A stretch of DNA of 64,000 nucleotides from an uncultured Sphingomonadaceae bacterium. GTDB lineage: Bacteria > Pseudomonadota > Alphaproteobacteria > Sphingomonadales > Sphingomonadaceae. Location: assembly GCA_947493195.1 (NCBI GenBank), contig CANLQG010000001.1, positions 310,001 through 374,000 on the forward strand, in the 5' to 3' direction. How positions within the stretch are numbered: the stretch's first letter is position 1; every line of letters starts with the position of its first letter. This document shows, piece by piece, positions 45,548 through 54,589 of the stretch. The translations under genes were made by a program, and so were the position numbers. A model generated the notes under the pieces. That model was not told the DNA's origin. It made no database searches and saw only the letters and a list, made by a program, of their open reading frames with translations.

Positions 45548-48500
45548 TCAGGCTTCGGCCGCACGCTCCAGCGGGAGTTCGATCTCCCGCATGATCCGAT
45601 CCGTTTCCAGCAGGATCTTCACGATCTTCTGGTAATGCCCGATATCGTCGTAGGTCAGCGCGCGGCCCTTGCGATCCTTGAGCCATTTCTGGGCGGGCTG
45701 ATACCCGCCGATATGGAAGTTCCAGGCAAGCGCGGGCACGCCTTCGAAATACTGATGCCTGTTCACGAACACCTTGCCGTCGGTGCGCTTGGGATAACCG
45801 CTGGCGACGACATTCGGCTCCTCGCCTTCGTCCACTTCGCCCTTGAAAGGATAGGAGGTGTCGCCAATCGCGCCCGGCTCCATGAGGTGGAGGCGGCGCA
45901 GCGCCTCCCCCTTTTCGCTGACATGGCGGAACACATCTGGCGAAGACGGATAGGGCACCCGTGGGAAGTCGATTTTCAGGAATTCGGCGAAGGTTTCGCG
46001 GTAATCGGGGCTGTGTAGCACGCCGTAGATGTAATCGAACACCTTGACCTCGCTGGGCCGCGCATCGCCCGTGGGCTTGCGGAAATCGTCGTTCGGCCCG
46101 GCCTGATCGGCAGGGTCGATCCAGGCGGCCTTGCAAATTTTTGCGTAAAGCTTGGGGTCGAGGTTGAGGGTTCGCTCGGTGGGGGCGAGCGCATCGGTCT
46201 GGTCGGCGTCGTCGTCTGGGTAGAGGTAGAGAGGGAAATTGGCCGATTGCGTGCTGCTTTCAGCGTATTTCGTTTCGCTCATGCGGTCAGCGATAAGGAA
46301 GTGATCCATAGAGGGATTCTTGTTGCTACGAGCAGTACAAACTCCGATATTAAGTCCATGATTATAGTGCCGCATTACTTTCTCGACCGGCCACCCCACG
46401 AAGCCCCGCGATTGGCCCGAATTATAGATATATCGATTGTCGAAAGGCCTATAGGCAATCGGATGAATGATATCTTCGGAGGCGTTCAGCTTTAAATCCT
46501 CCAGCGCCCATTCATATCGCCAATCTCTGACGTCCGCCGGAAGAGAATATTTCCTTCGAACTTCGGATTCCGGTTTATGCAGAAAATCCTGCACTGCTTC
46601 CCAAACCTTCGCTTTCGAGTGGTGGACGGTCAACTTGTCCCTCTTTGTGACCACCCCGGTGCCGCCCACCCCGAACAGGTCAGGAATGGAGACACCTTCC
46701 TTGTAGCTGTCGCCAACTTTATGGTTTCTTCCTACCAATCCGAGATGTGGCTCGCGTAATTCGATCCGGCTGAAATCGAACCTCGTCGTCGTCGCATCAC
46801 CGAGTGCGCGATACTTCGCCTTCCGACTCCCCCACAAATCCCCATGCCGGACCTCGGCCAGTTCATCGCTGCCCGCGCCCTTGCGCACCGCGATAATCAG
46901 CGCCACGCCCTGCTGGATATCGAACACGTTCTTGTCGGGCGATCCGTCCGGGCTGACTTCCTTCTTCTTGGAATTGCCATGCAGGTCCAGCACCCAGATC
47001 TTGTCGAAGGTTTTCAGCAGGTGCCAGCGCATTCCGCGAAAGGTGGGATTGTCGAGGTATCCGTGATTGGTAATGAAGCCCAGCACGCCGCCTGACGGGT
47101 TCTTTGCAATCAGGTCTTCCGACATGCGGATGAACTTCACGTAATCGTCGTTGATCCACTTGGGATTGCGCTCTTTCAGTCGTTCCTTCCCGCCCGGCTC
47201 CATCTTGTAGGCTTCCATCAGGTTCATGATGTGATCGCCCTTGTTGGCGCTTTCGCCCGAATAGGGCGGATTGCCGATCACGCACATGATCGGCGTCTGG
47301 CGCTTTACCTCGCTTGCGCCGCGCGCCTCGTCGGCCAGTTGCTGGAAGAACAGGTCCTTCACCTCGCGCTCGGCAGGTTCCAGCGCGTTGGTGAGCCAGA
47401 CGGAGAGGCGCGGCGGGTTCTTCGACGGCGTGTAGCCGCTTTCGGTCAACTGCATGTCCAGCTTCATGTGGCACATGGCATAGCTGGCCATCAGCAGCTC
47501 GAACCCGTGCAGGCGGGGCAGAAGGTGCTCCTCCACATAGGAGTTCCAGATACCCGGCGCTTTCGCCTTCACCCGGTCGGCAATGGTCTGCACGGTCTTG
47601 GCAAGGAAGGTGCCGGTGCCCGTGGCGGGATCGAGAATCTGCACGCGGTGAACATCCTTGCGGATCGTCACCGGTTTGCCGTTCTTCGTCTCCCCCGTAT
47701 CCCAGTCCACCGTCACCTTGCCGGTATCGGCCAGTCCGTCGGGAATATCGAACTCGGTCTTCAGCACGTCGTCCACGGCGCGCACGATGAAATCCACCAC
47801 CGGCTCCGGCGTGTACCAGACGCCCCGGCTCTTGCGCTTTTTCGGGTTGTAGGCCGCCAGGAAGGTTTCGTAGAAGTGGATGAAGGGATCGTTGCGGGCG
47901 GTGAACTTGCCGAAATCCTCGAACAGGGCGTGCGGATTGCTCGCCCGCAACACCTCTGCCAGGTCGTCCACCACGTATTTCAGCCTGTCCGGAATGTCGT
48001 AGCCCGCGATGTACTGGAACAGGCCGCGCAGGAACGGGTTCGACCTGGGAAGTTTCTCCAGCGCCTCCTGCCTGCTGAATGTCTCCCGAGTGTCGTCGTG
48101 CAGCCGGGCGGCGAACATCCCGTAGGTGATCGTTTCGGCATAGATATCCGCGAACTCGCCCGGTGTCAGGTTGGGCAGCAGGTTCTCCTTGAAGATGGTG
48201 AACTGCCGCCCCAGTCCGCGACGGAACTCGGGGTCGTCCGCCAGTTCTATCCCGACCTCGTCCTTGATGATCGCGGCTTTGCCCGCCATCATCTCTGCCA
48301 GCTTCTGCGCGCTGCGGATGCTGATGGGTTTCTGCTCTACAAACAGGCGTAGCTGGCGTTCCAGCTCGCCGAACTTCTCCGGCTGGGGCTGCAAGCCGCC
48401 AAGGTTGCCCATGAAGGCGGCGATGGAGGTGTTGTGGACAACCGCCTTGTCGCGAATGAATTCGAAATCCACGCCGTTGGTGTAGATCAGGTTGGGGTAT

Positions 48501-48778
48501 GCGTTCTCGTAGCGCTTGCGCTGTTCGACGCTGTAGCCCTTCAGCTTGATAACGTCCTTGGGCAGGTCTTTCGCCTCGGCCCAGCCGAAGGCCACACCGT
48601 CGCGGTGAAACAGGAAATCGGGCATGCCCCCTTCACTGCGCTTGGGTTCGTTGATGACTTTCGCGCTATCGTCGATGGATTCGAACAGGCGTTGCAGCGG
48701 CGCGCGATAGCTGTGCTCGGTCGCTGCGCCGCTTTCGTAAATCCGCGTAATTTCGACAAGATACCCGGCAATGTCCAT
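45548..48778 (-). CDS. Solitary restriction-modification protein with type ISP-like C-terminus
   Basis: A 1076-residue single-chain enzyme. An N-terminal nuclease-like domain has a PD-(D/E)xK-like pattern (Pro53-Asp54, Glu68-x-Lys70 in WAEAKD). The gamma-class N6-adenine methyltransferase core follows: motif X GVWYTPEPVVDFIV (319-332), motif I LDPATGTGTFL (382-392) and motif IV NPPY (503-506). The rest, about 560-1076, resembles the target-recognition part of type ISP/IIG enzymes. No helicase domain is present, unlike LlaGI-type ISP proteins, so type IIG-like cutting is the better guess. There are no hsd, BREX or DISARM partners. Bases 46240-46760 (residues about 673-846) are clearly less GC-rich. 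Confidence 0.85.
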   Translation of the reverse strand: MDIAGYLVEITRIYESGAATEHSYRAPLQRLFESIDDSAKVINEPKRSEGGMPDFLFHRDGVAFGWAEAKDLPKDVIKLKGYSVEQRKRYENAYPNLIYTNGVDFEFIRDKAVVHNTSIAAFMGNLGGLQPQPEKFGELERQLRLFVEQKPISIRSAQKLAEMMAGKAAIIKDEVGIELADDPEFRRGLGRQFTIFKENLLPNLTPGEFADIYAETITYGMFAARLHDDTRETFSRQEALEKLPRSNPFLRGLFQYIAGYDIPDRLKYVVDDLAEVLRASNPHALFEDFGKFTARNDPFIHFYETFLAAYNPKKRKSRGVWYTPEPVVDFIVRAVDDVLKTEFDIPDGLADTGKVTVDWDTGETKNGKPVTIRKDVHRVQILDPATGTGTFLAKTVQTIADRVKAKAPGIWNSYVEEHLLPRLHGFELLMASYAMCHMKLDMQLTESGYTPSKNPPRLSVWLTNALEPAEREVKDLFFQQLADEARGASEVKRQTPIMCVIGNPPYSGESANKGDHIMNLMEAYKMEPGGKERLKERNPKWINDDYVKFIRMSEDLIAKNPSGGVLGFITNHGYLDNPTFRGMRWHLLKTFDKIWVLDLHGNSKKKEVSPDGSPDKNVFDIQQGVALIIAVRKGAGSDELAEVRHGDLWGSRKAKYRALGDATTTRFDFSRIELREPHLGLVGRNHKVGDSYKEGVSIPDLFGVGGTGVVTKRDKLTVHHSKAKVWEAVQDFLHKPESEVRRKYSLPADVRDWRYEWALEDLKLNASEDIIHPIAYRPFDNRYIYNSGQSRGFVGWPVEKVMRHYNHGLNIGVCTARSNKNPSMDHFLIADRMSETKYAESSTQSANFPLYLYPDDDADQTDALAPTERTLNLDPKLYAKICKAAWIDPADQAGPNDDFRKPTGDARPSEVKVFDYIYGVLHSPDYRETFAEFLKIDFPRVPYPSSPDVFRHVSEKGEALRRLHLMEPGAIGDTSYPFKGEVDEGEEPNVVASGYPKRTDGKVFVNRHQYFEGVPALAWNFHIGGYQPAQKWLKDRKGRALTYDDIGHYQKIVKILLETDRIMREIELPLERAAEA

Positions 48779-49079
48779 AAAAGCGTCCGTCCCCTTCGGT
48801 CGCCCGTTCTAGCGCGCGCGAACCGCCGGGCAAGCGCGGACTTTCCTACAGGCCACGCCTTCGCCCAGCTTCGCCTCGCCCTTCCTCACCCGCAGGGCGC
48901 GCGCTCTTTCAATCGTCCGGCCCATTCTCCACCCTCGCGGAAATTCCGGTTGCGCGACACGCATGTAATTCGTCAACAAAACCCCTTCGGGTTCATCCGC
49001 ACCGGGCCTGTGATGAACGAATCACGGCCCACCCCCTTCCCTCTCGCCAAGCGCGCGAGGCTCGCCTAGGGGGAGAGCG
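48779..49079. other. Intergenic region, R-M gene / glycosyltransferase
   Basis: A 301-base spacer between divergent genes. No gene, tRNA or clear repeat is visible. An AT-rich stretch at about 48955-48985 may hold the glycosyltransferase promoter. A GGGGGAGAG ribosome-binding site for that gene lies at its right end. Confidence 0.5.
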
Positions 49080-50243
49080 ATGGATGTGAGTAATCTTCGT
49101 GTCGCGCTGTTCAGCGGGAACTACAATTACGTCCGCGATGGCGCGAACCAGGCTCTGAACCGGCTCGTCGATTACCTGCTGCGGCAGGGTGCCGAGGTGC
49201 GCGTTTATTCGCCGACGACCGATACCCCCGCCTTCGAGCCTGCCGGAGAGCTGGTGAGCCTGCCTTCCGTACCGATTCCCGGACGGGGGGAATACCAGTT
49301 CTCCACTGGACTGAGCGCCCAGATCAAGGCCAACCTGGCGGAATTCGATCCGCATATCGTTCACATTTCCAGCCCAGATGTCGCCGGACACCGCGCGCTA
49401 ACCTGGGCGCGGGCGCACGAGATTCCCGTGCTCGCCAGCGTGCACACCCGGTTCGAAACCTACCCGCGCTATTACGGCTTCGGCTTCATCGAGCCTGTGT
49501 TTGTCGCCCTCCTGCGGCGGTTTTACCATCGCTGCGATGCCATCGTCGCCCCCTCGGCCAGCATGATCGAGGAACTGCGCGAACAGAACATGCACCGGGA
49601 CATCGGCACGTGGTCACGCGGGGTCGACCGGACGATCTTCACCCCCGCCCGCCGCGATCTCGAATGGCGCCGGTCGCAGGGCATTGCGGACGACGACATG
49701 ACCGTGGGGTTCCTCGGCCGACTGGTGCTGGAAAAGGGTATCGACATCTTCGCCGAGACGATGGTGGAACTGCGAAAGCGCGGCGTTCCGCACCAGGTTC
49801 TGGTCATCGGCGAAGGTCCGGCGAAGGAATTCTTCGCAGGCAAGGTGCCGGAAGCGAAGTTCGTCGGGTTCCAGCAGGGCAAAAGTCTGGGCCGCGCAGT
49901 CGCCAGCATGGACGTGCTGCTCAACCCGTCGGTGACAGAGACGTTCGGCAACGTAACGCTGGAGGCCATGGCCTGCGGCGTTCCGGTGGTGGCTGCCGAT
50001 GCAACGGGCGCCTCCAGCCTAGTGGTGGAGGGAGAGACCGGCCACCTCGTCGCCCCGCGTGATGTGGACGCCTACGCCGACGCGCTGGCCGCCTATGCCG
50101 CCGAGCCGGACCTGCGCCGCGCCCATGGTGAGGCTGGCGCCAGGCGCGCCGATGCCTACGACTGGGATACAATCAACGGGGCGGTAGCAGACACCTACCT
50201 GCGCCTGATCGCGGCGCGGCAGCAGAACGGCAAGTCAGCGTAG
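49080..50243 (+). CDS. GT4-family glycosyltransferase
   Basis: A 387-residue GT-B fold glycosyltransferase. N-terminal ALFSGNYNYVRDGANQALNRLVDYLLRQG and HTRFETYPRYYGFGF (acceptor side) resemble the MgtA/SQD2 branch that makes mannosyl or sulfoquinovosyl glycolipids. The C-terminal GT4 block has GRLVLEKGIDIFAE, and SVTETFGNVTLEAMACGVPVVAAD carries the E-x7-E motif. The donor sugar is not certain. It converges with a small membrane protein gene with a nine-base overlap. Confidence 0.9.
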   Translation: MDVSNLRVALFSGNYNYVRDGANQALNRLVDYLLRQGAEVRVYSPTTDTPAFEPAGELVSLPSVPIPGRGEYQFSTGLSAQIKANLAEFDPHIVHISSPDVAGHRALTWARAHEIPVLASVHTRFETYPRYYGFGFIEPVFVALLRRFYHRCDAIVAPSASMIEELREQNMHRDIGTWSRGVDRTIFTPARRDLEWRRSQGIADDDMTVGFLGRLVLEKGIDIFAETMVELRKRGVPHQVLVIGEGPAKEFFAGKVPEAKFVGFQQGKSLGRAVASMDVLLNPSVTETFGNVTLEAMACGVPVVAADATGASSLVVEGETGHLVAPRDVDAYADALAAYAAEPDLRRAHGEAGARRADAYDWDTINGAVADTYLRLIAARQQNGKSA

Positions 50244-50672
50244 TACGCCGCGGCGTGCCATGGCGAAGGCGTAAATGGCAAGCAGGATCTGGCTTGCCCA
50301 GATTACCACGGTTAGGACCAGACCCGTGCCATCCAGCACCCCCTCAGGTGCGGGATTGGTGAACTGGTAAGCAGAAGACCCTGCCAGACCGACAAGGCCA
50401 AGAACAAAGGCATAAACGGCGAACCGGCTGCGCAGGACCAGCAGGATTGCACCCAGGAACGCGGTCCACACGCCGATTGCCCAGAACGCCTCCATCCAGA
50501 CGGGGAAGCTGTAGAAATACTCAAGCTGCTGCGGCGTGAAGGCCGACATGTAGGCCTCATTCCGCGTTTGCGTCATGAGGTAGTCATACGCGCCGAAGGC
50601 ATTCCATAGCAGCGCCAGGATACCGATTACCCAAAGGTGCCACGGCGTCGCCGGGCGGTTCATGATTGCCAT
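50235..50672 (-). CDS. Hypothetical four-helix membrane protein
   Basis: A 145-residue protein with four hydrophobic segments (HLWVIGILALLWNAFGAYDY; VWMEAFWAIGVWTAFLGAILLVL; FAVYAFVLGLVGLAGSSAY; LVLTVVIWASQILLAIYAFAM). The motif W-N-x-x-G-A-x-D-Y near the N-terminus is common to sphingomonad proteins of unknown function. The start at 50672 has a GGGGAG site; it could also begin at the ATG three codons later. Confidence 0.8.
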   Translation of the reverse strand: MAIMNRPATPWHLWVIGILALLWNAFGAYDYLMTQTRNEAYMSAFTPQQLEYFYSFPVWMEAFWAIGVWTAFLGAILLVLRSRFAVYAFVLGLVGLAGSSAYQFTNPAPEGVLDGTGLVLTVVIWASQILLAIYAFAMARRGVLR

Positions 50673-50737
50673 CGTCAACTCCCCTGTCTCGGGCGGTGTT
50701 ACCACACCTGCCCGAAACAGGGAATTGACTTAGGCGA

Positions 50738-51640
50738 TCACAGCCGTTCGATCTTGCGAGCCAGTTCGTCGATCAGGTCGACGACCTGGTGCTTGTCGAG
50801 GTCCTTCAGCTTGCCGTCTGCGGCCTTGTTCTTGATGACGTTGGCAAGGTTTCCCATCGCGCGAAACAATTCGGCCGACCCACTGGGCCGCGCCTTTTCG
50901 CGCTTGCGGCCAAGGCGGTTCCAGAGCTCCTCGAGCTCGTCGCGGCGATCTTCCAGCTCGGCAAGACCGGAATCGGTTGCCTGGAACAGTTTCTTCGCAT
51001 CCTTGCTGTCCTGCTCGGCAATCACGCCCTCGTCCGCCAGCATCTGCAGGGTCGGATAGATCGTTCCCGGACTGGGCGAGTAGGAACCGGCGGTCATCTC
51101 TTCCAGCGCCTTGATCAGTTCGTAGCCGTGGCGTGGCTCCTCCGCCAGCATGGCCAGCAGAACCAGGCGCAGTTCACCCGGTCCGAACAGGCGACGCCGG
51201 CGCGGGGCCTCATCGCTTCGCGCGCCATTGCCATATCGCCTACCGGGCTTGCCGCTCTTCGCGAACATGCCGCCAGGGCCGAACATGCCATCCTTGCCGA
51301 ACATACCGCCAGGGCCAAACGGACCACCGGGGCCAAACGGCCCGTCCTTGCCGAAAATGCCGGCCATCCCCAGCATGTCTTCGGCATTGTAACGATGGCG
51401 ATGCCGATGGCGGTAGCGGCGCGGGCCACCTTCTTCCCAATCTTCATCGTCAGCGTTATCGATTTCGATCTCTACTTCGACATCAAAGTCTTCGCCTTCG
51501 GGATGGTCCTCACCCGCGACGTCGACCGCCTCGATGTCCTCGGGCGCGACGATTTCCTCGTCGCGGGGCGCGGAGCTCCGCTTGCCGGGTTTCTTCGGCG
51601 CACGGGGCGGGCGCGGTGGTTTTGTGCTGCTCTTACTCAT
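50738..51640 (-). CDS. PadR-family regulator with low-complexity N-terminal arm
   Basis: A 300-residue protein whose residues about 157-235 form a PadR winged helix (LVLLAMLAEEPRHGYELIKALEEMTAGSYSPSPGTIYPTLQMLADEGVI). A C-terminal helix probably dimerises. The first 150 residues are unusual: a basic Pro/Lys head, an acidic stretch (30-71), an alternating Arg-His run (74-84) and a Gly/Phe/Met collagen-like tract of G-x-x repeats (95-128). The His run could bind metal. A palindrome overlies the upstream region, suggesting autoregulation. Confidence 0.88.
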   Translation of the reverse strand: MSKSSTKPPRPPRAPKKPGKRSSAPRDEEIVAPEDIEAVDVAGEDHPEGEDFDVEVEIEIDNADDEDWEEGGPRRYRHRHRHRYNAEDMLGMAGIFGKDGPFGPGGPFGPGGMFGKDGMFGPGGMFAKSGKPGRRYGNGARSDEAPRRRRLFGPGELRLVLLAMLAEEPRHGYELIKALEEMTAGSYSPSPGTIYPTLQMLADEGVIAEQDSKDAKKLFQATDSGLAELEDRRDELEELWNRLGRKREKARPSGSAELFRAMGNLANVIKNKAADGKLKDLDKHQVVDLIDELARKIERL

Positions 51641-51669
51641 GTTCGATCTCCAGTCGGTCCCAACACTCT

Positions 51670-51683
51670 TAAGATATATCTTA
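51670..51683. promoter_or_regulatory. Palindrome upstream of the PadR gene
   Basis: TAAGATATATCTTA is a perfect 14-base AT-rich inverted repeat, 30 bases before the padR start and about 80 before rarA. Its form is like known PadR operators (two ATxT half-sites), so it is a candidate autoregulatory site. It stands out in very GC-rich surroundings. Confidence 0.65.
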
Positions 51684-51762
51684 GACCTATCGTAACAAGA
51701 TGACCTGAGAAAAATCTTCCTCGCGCCCTACATCCCGCGCGGCAAGCCGCTACATAGACCCG

Positions 51763-53076
51763 ATGGCCGACCTGTTTGCCGACGAAGCGCCGCAAAGCGT
51801 CCCTGACCCCGTGCGAGAGGACGCGCCGCTGGCCGACCGCCTGCGACCGCGCTCGCTGGCCGAGGTGATCGGGCAGGAACACCTTACCGGAGCCGATGGC
51901 GCGATCGGGCGCATGGTGGCAGCGGGCCGTCTCTCCAGCATGGTGCTGTGGGGTCCGCCCGGCACCGGCAAGACCAGTATCGCCCGCCTCCTCGCTGCGG
52001 AAGTCGGGATGCGGTACGAGGCAGTGAGCGCTGTGTTCAGCGGTGTCGCAGACCTGAAAAAGGCCTTTGCCGCCGCCGAACAGGCGCAGAAAGCCGGCCA
52101 GCGCACGCTGCTGTTCGTGGACGAGATCCACCGCTTCAACCGGGCGCAGCAGGATGGCTTCCTGCCATTCGTGGAACGCGGACTGGTGACGCTGGTAGGT
52201 GCGACCACGGAGAATCCCAGCTTCGAACTCAATGCCGCGCTGCTAAGCCGGGCACAGGTGCTTATCCTGCATCGTCTGGATGCCGAAGCTCTGGGCAAGC
52301 TGCTCGACCGGGCCGAAGAGCTGGAAGGTCCGCTGCCCGTAACGCCTGCAGCACGCGACGCGCTGGTTGCATCTGCCGATGGCGATGGCCGCTTCCTGCT
52401 CAACCAGGCCGAAACGCTCTATGCGGCGAAGATCGACGCGCCGCTCGATCCCGCCGCGCTGGGTCAGTTTCTGCAACGCCGTGTCGCGGTATACGACAAG
52501 GACCGCGAGGGGCATTACAACCTCATCTCCGCGCTTCACAAGGCGGTGCGGGGGTCCGATCCGCAGGCCGCGCTCTATTACATGGCGCGCATGCTGGTGG
52601 CGGGCGAGGAACCCTTGTTCGTGGCCCGGCGGCTGATCCGCATGGCGGTGGAAGATATCGGCCTCGCCGATCCGCAGGCGTTGACGCAGTGCATGGCGGC
52701 GAAGGATGCGTACCAGTTTCTGGGCAGCCCCGAAGGCGAACTGGCTCTTGTCCAGGCGTGCCTGTACCTCGCCACCGCCCCCAAATCGAACGCTGTCTAC
52801 AAGGCCCAGAAAGCCGCCTTCAGAAACGCGAAGGAAACCGGCAGCCTGATGCCGCCCATGAATATCGTCAACGCGCCCACGAAGCTGATGAAGGATGTTG
52901 GCTACGGCAAGGGCTACACCTACGATCACAATGCCGAAGAAGGCTTTTCCGGCGACAATTACTGGCCCGCCGAAATGGAGCCGCAAACCTATTACGAACC
53001 GGTAGAGCGCGGTTTCGAGCGCGAAATCGCCAAGCGCCTCGACTACTGGAACAAGCTGCGGACCGAGCGGGGGTGA
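51763..53076 (+). CDS. rarA: Replication-associated recombination protein A (RarA/MgsA)
   Basis: AAA+ ATPase acting at stalled replication forks, related to clamp loaders. The 437-residue protein has PLADRLRPRSLAEVIGQEHL, Walker A GPPGTGKTS (64-72), Walker B LLFVDEIHRF, sensor 1 GATTENPSFELN and the C-terminal MgsA domain (SNAVYKAQKAAFRNAKETGSLMPP, YGKGYTYDHNAE). Its stop overlaps the next start by GTGA. Confidence 0.97.
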   Translation: MADLFADEAPQSVPDPVREDAPLADRLRPRSLAEVIGQEHLTGADGAIGRMVAAGRLSSMVLWGPPGTGKTSIARLLAAEVGMRYEAVSAVFSGVADLKKAFAAAEQAQKAGQRTLLFVDEIHRFNRAQQDGFLPFVERGLVTLVGATTENPSFELNAALLSRAQVLILHRLDAEALGKLLDRAEELEGPLPVTPAARDALVASADGDGRFLLNQAETLYAAKIDAPLDPAALGQFLQRRVAVYDKDREGHYNLISALHKAVRGSDPQAALYYMARMLVAGEEPLFVARRLIRMAVEDIGLADPQALTQCMAAKDAYQFLGSPEGELALVQACLYLATAPKSNAVYKAQKAAFRNAKETGSLMPPMNIVNAPTKLMKDVGYGKGYTYDHNAEEGFSGDNYWPAEMEPQTYYEPVERGFEREIAKRLDYWNKLRTERG

Positions 53077-53939
53077 GCCGCTTCACGCATTTCATCGCTA
53101 TCGACTGGTCGGGGGCCGTGGGCGCGCGGCACAAGGCCATCGCCATGGCCGTGGCTGATGCAGCGGGCGGTCCCCCGGTGCTGGTGACGCGCGAAAAGGG
53201 CTGGAGCCGCGAAGAGGTTCTGCATGTCCTGCGCGATGACTTGCCGCAAGATACGCTGGTGGGCCTCGATCTTGGCATATCGCTGCCGTTTGTCGACGAA
53301 GGCGCTTTCTTTCCGGGCTGGGAGCAGAGCCCGCCGGATGCCCGCTCGCTTTGGGAACTGGTCGAACAGATCAGCGGCGAGGACGAGCACCTTGCCGTCT
53401 CCAGCTTCGTCGATCATCCCCGGATAAGCCGCCACTTTCGTCGTCACGGCGGACGCGAGGGGGACCTTTTCGGTGGCGGTCGGGGCCGCTTTCGCGTCAC
53501 CGAGATTGCGCAAGCGCAGCAGGGCTGCAAACCCTATTCCAACTTCAATCTCGTGGGCGCGGCGCAGGTCGGCAAGTCGAGCCTTACCGGGATGCGGATG
53601 CTCCATGCTCTGCAGGGCGAGATACCCGTGTGGCCGATAGACCCACCTCCCGCCACCGGACCTGTCATCGTGGAAATCTACACGACGCTGGCCGCCATCG
53701 CGGGCGGTCGCACTGCGGCGCGCGCCAAGATGCGCAGCCACGAGGAATTGAACATGGCCCTGCGCAATTTCGGTAGCGAACCCGTCAGCGGCGCTGGTCC
53801 GATCGACGATCATAGCAGCGACGCGCTGGTAACGGCAGCGTGGCTGCGCACCGTGGCGCATGATCCGGACCTGTGGTCGCCAGAGGCGATGACGGGCGAC
53901 ATCGCAAGAACCGAGGGCTGGACTTTCGGCGTACCCTGA
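53073..53939 (+). CDS. Hypothetical protein coupled to rarA
   Basis: Not recognised. The 288-residue cytoplasmic protein opens RFTHFIAIDWSGAVGARHKAIAMAVAD; a hydrophobic strand ending in D-W-S-G, followed by LVGLDLGISLPF, resembles the metal-binding edge strands of RNase H-like folds. Acidic residues late in the protein (DDHSSDALVTAAWL) could complete such a site. I infer a possible nuclease-like fold only. The GTG start overlaps the rarA stop, so it may act with replication-fork repair. Confidence 0.75.
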   Translation: MSRFTHFIAIDWSGAVGARHKAIAMAVADAAGGPPVLVTREKGWSREEVLHVLRDDLPQDTLVGLDLGISLPFVDEGAFFPGWEQSPPDARSLWELVEQISGEDEHLAVSSFVDHPRISRHFRRHGGREGDLFGGGRGRFRVTEIAQAQQGCKPYSNFNLVGAAQVGKSSLTGMRMLHALQGEIPVWPIDPPPATGPVIVEIYTTLAAIAGGRTAARAKMRSHEELNMALRNFGSEPVSGAGPIDDHSSDALVTAAWLRTVAHDPDLWSPEAMTGDIARTEGWTFGVP

Positions 53940-53951
53940 CGGGCAACGCCA

Positions 53952-54320
53952 TCAACGGCGGCGCATCTCGCGAATTTCCTCGACCCGTGGGTCGAACGAC
54001 CGGGATGGCTGCGGCGCTGGTGCAGCAAGGCGCGCCTCGCTTTCCGGTTCGCGAAATCCGCCAAGTTCGCGGATCGTCTTCATATTCTCGTCGCGTACCA
54101 TCCCCGGAATCTGGAAGGCATCGATCAACCACCAGAATGCCAGCGGTATGATACCCACGACCGAAAGGCACATCAGCAATTGGGCAATGCCGCTGCCGGT
54201 GCGTCCCAGGTAGAATCGGTGGGCGCCAAGAAAGCCGAGAAAGAACCACAGCAGGTAGCTGGCGCCGGTCGACTTGCGATGCGCCTCGAAAATCAATTGA
54301 TGCTGCGTACGGGAATCCAT
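53952..54320 (-). CDS. TM2 domain protein
   Basis: A 122-residue protein with the TM2 signature: SYLLWFFLGFLGAHRFYLGRTGSGIAQLL, then a second helix VVGIIPLAFWWLIDAF. The DRF-like core here is AHRFYLG. A Pro/Glu-rich C-terminal tail follows (residues 85-122). The start at 54320 gives MDSRTQHQLIF. It converges with the unknown gene after rarA. Function of TM2 proteins in bacteria is not defined. Confidence 0.9.
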   Translation of the reverse strand: MDSRTQHQLIFEAHRKSTGASYLLWFFLGFLGAHRFYLGRTGSGIAQLLMCLSVVGIIPLAFWWLIDAFQIPGMVRDENMKTIRELGGFREPESEARLAAPAPQPSRSFDPRVEEIREMRRR

Positions 54321-54447
54321 TCGCTGCTCCAGTTTGCGTCCCGCCGCAATAGAAGCACAATCGCACTGCGGTTTCAAACGACACCTTCGCGCGCCCACTT
54401 GCCTTCCGAACCGCTTTAGACCAAAGGGGCGACCGCCCACGTGGTGA

Positions 54448-54523
54448 GCCGGTTTAGCTCAGTTGGTAGAGCAGTTGATTTGTAATCATCAGGCCAGGGG
54501 TTCGAATCCTCTAACCGGCACCA
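54448..54523 (+). tRNA. tRNA-Thr (anticodon TGT)
   Basis: A 76-base cloverleaf: acceptor GCCGGTT/AACCGGC, D arm GCTC-AGTTGGTA-GAGC, anticodon loop with TGT between TTGAT and ATCA(A-loop) stems, T arm with TTCGAAT loop, discriminator A and encoded CCA. It decodes ACA and, by wobble, other ACN codons. Confidence 0.97.
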
Positions 54524-54589
54524 TCTGGCCCCCTCGATTACGCGCTGACCCTTTCATCCCCGCCCGACGGACGGCGAAGCCGCATACCC

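Noticed and set aside
45548..49079. A multi-gene BREX, DISARM or classical type I R-M system
   Set aside because: Only one gene is present; flanking genes are typA and a glycosyltransferase with no helicase, PglZ, BrxC, DrmAB or HsdS-like gene.
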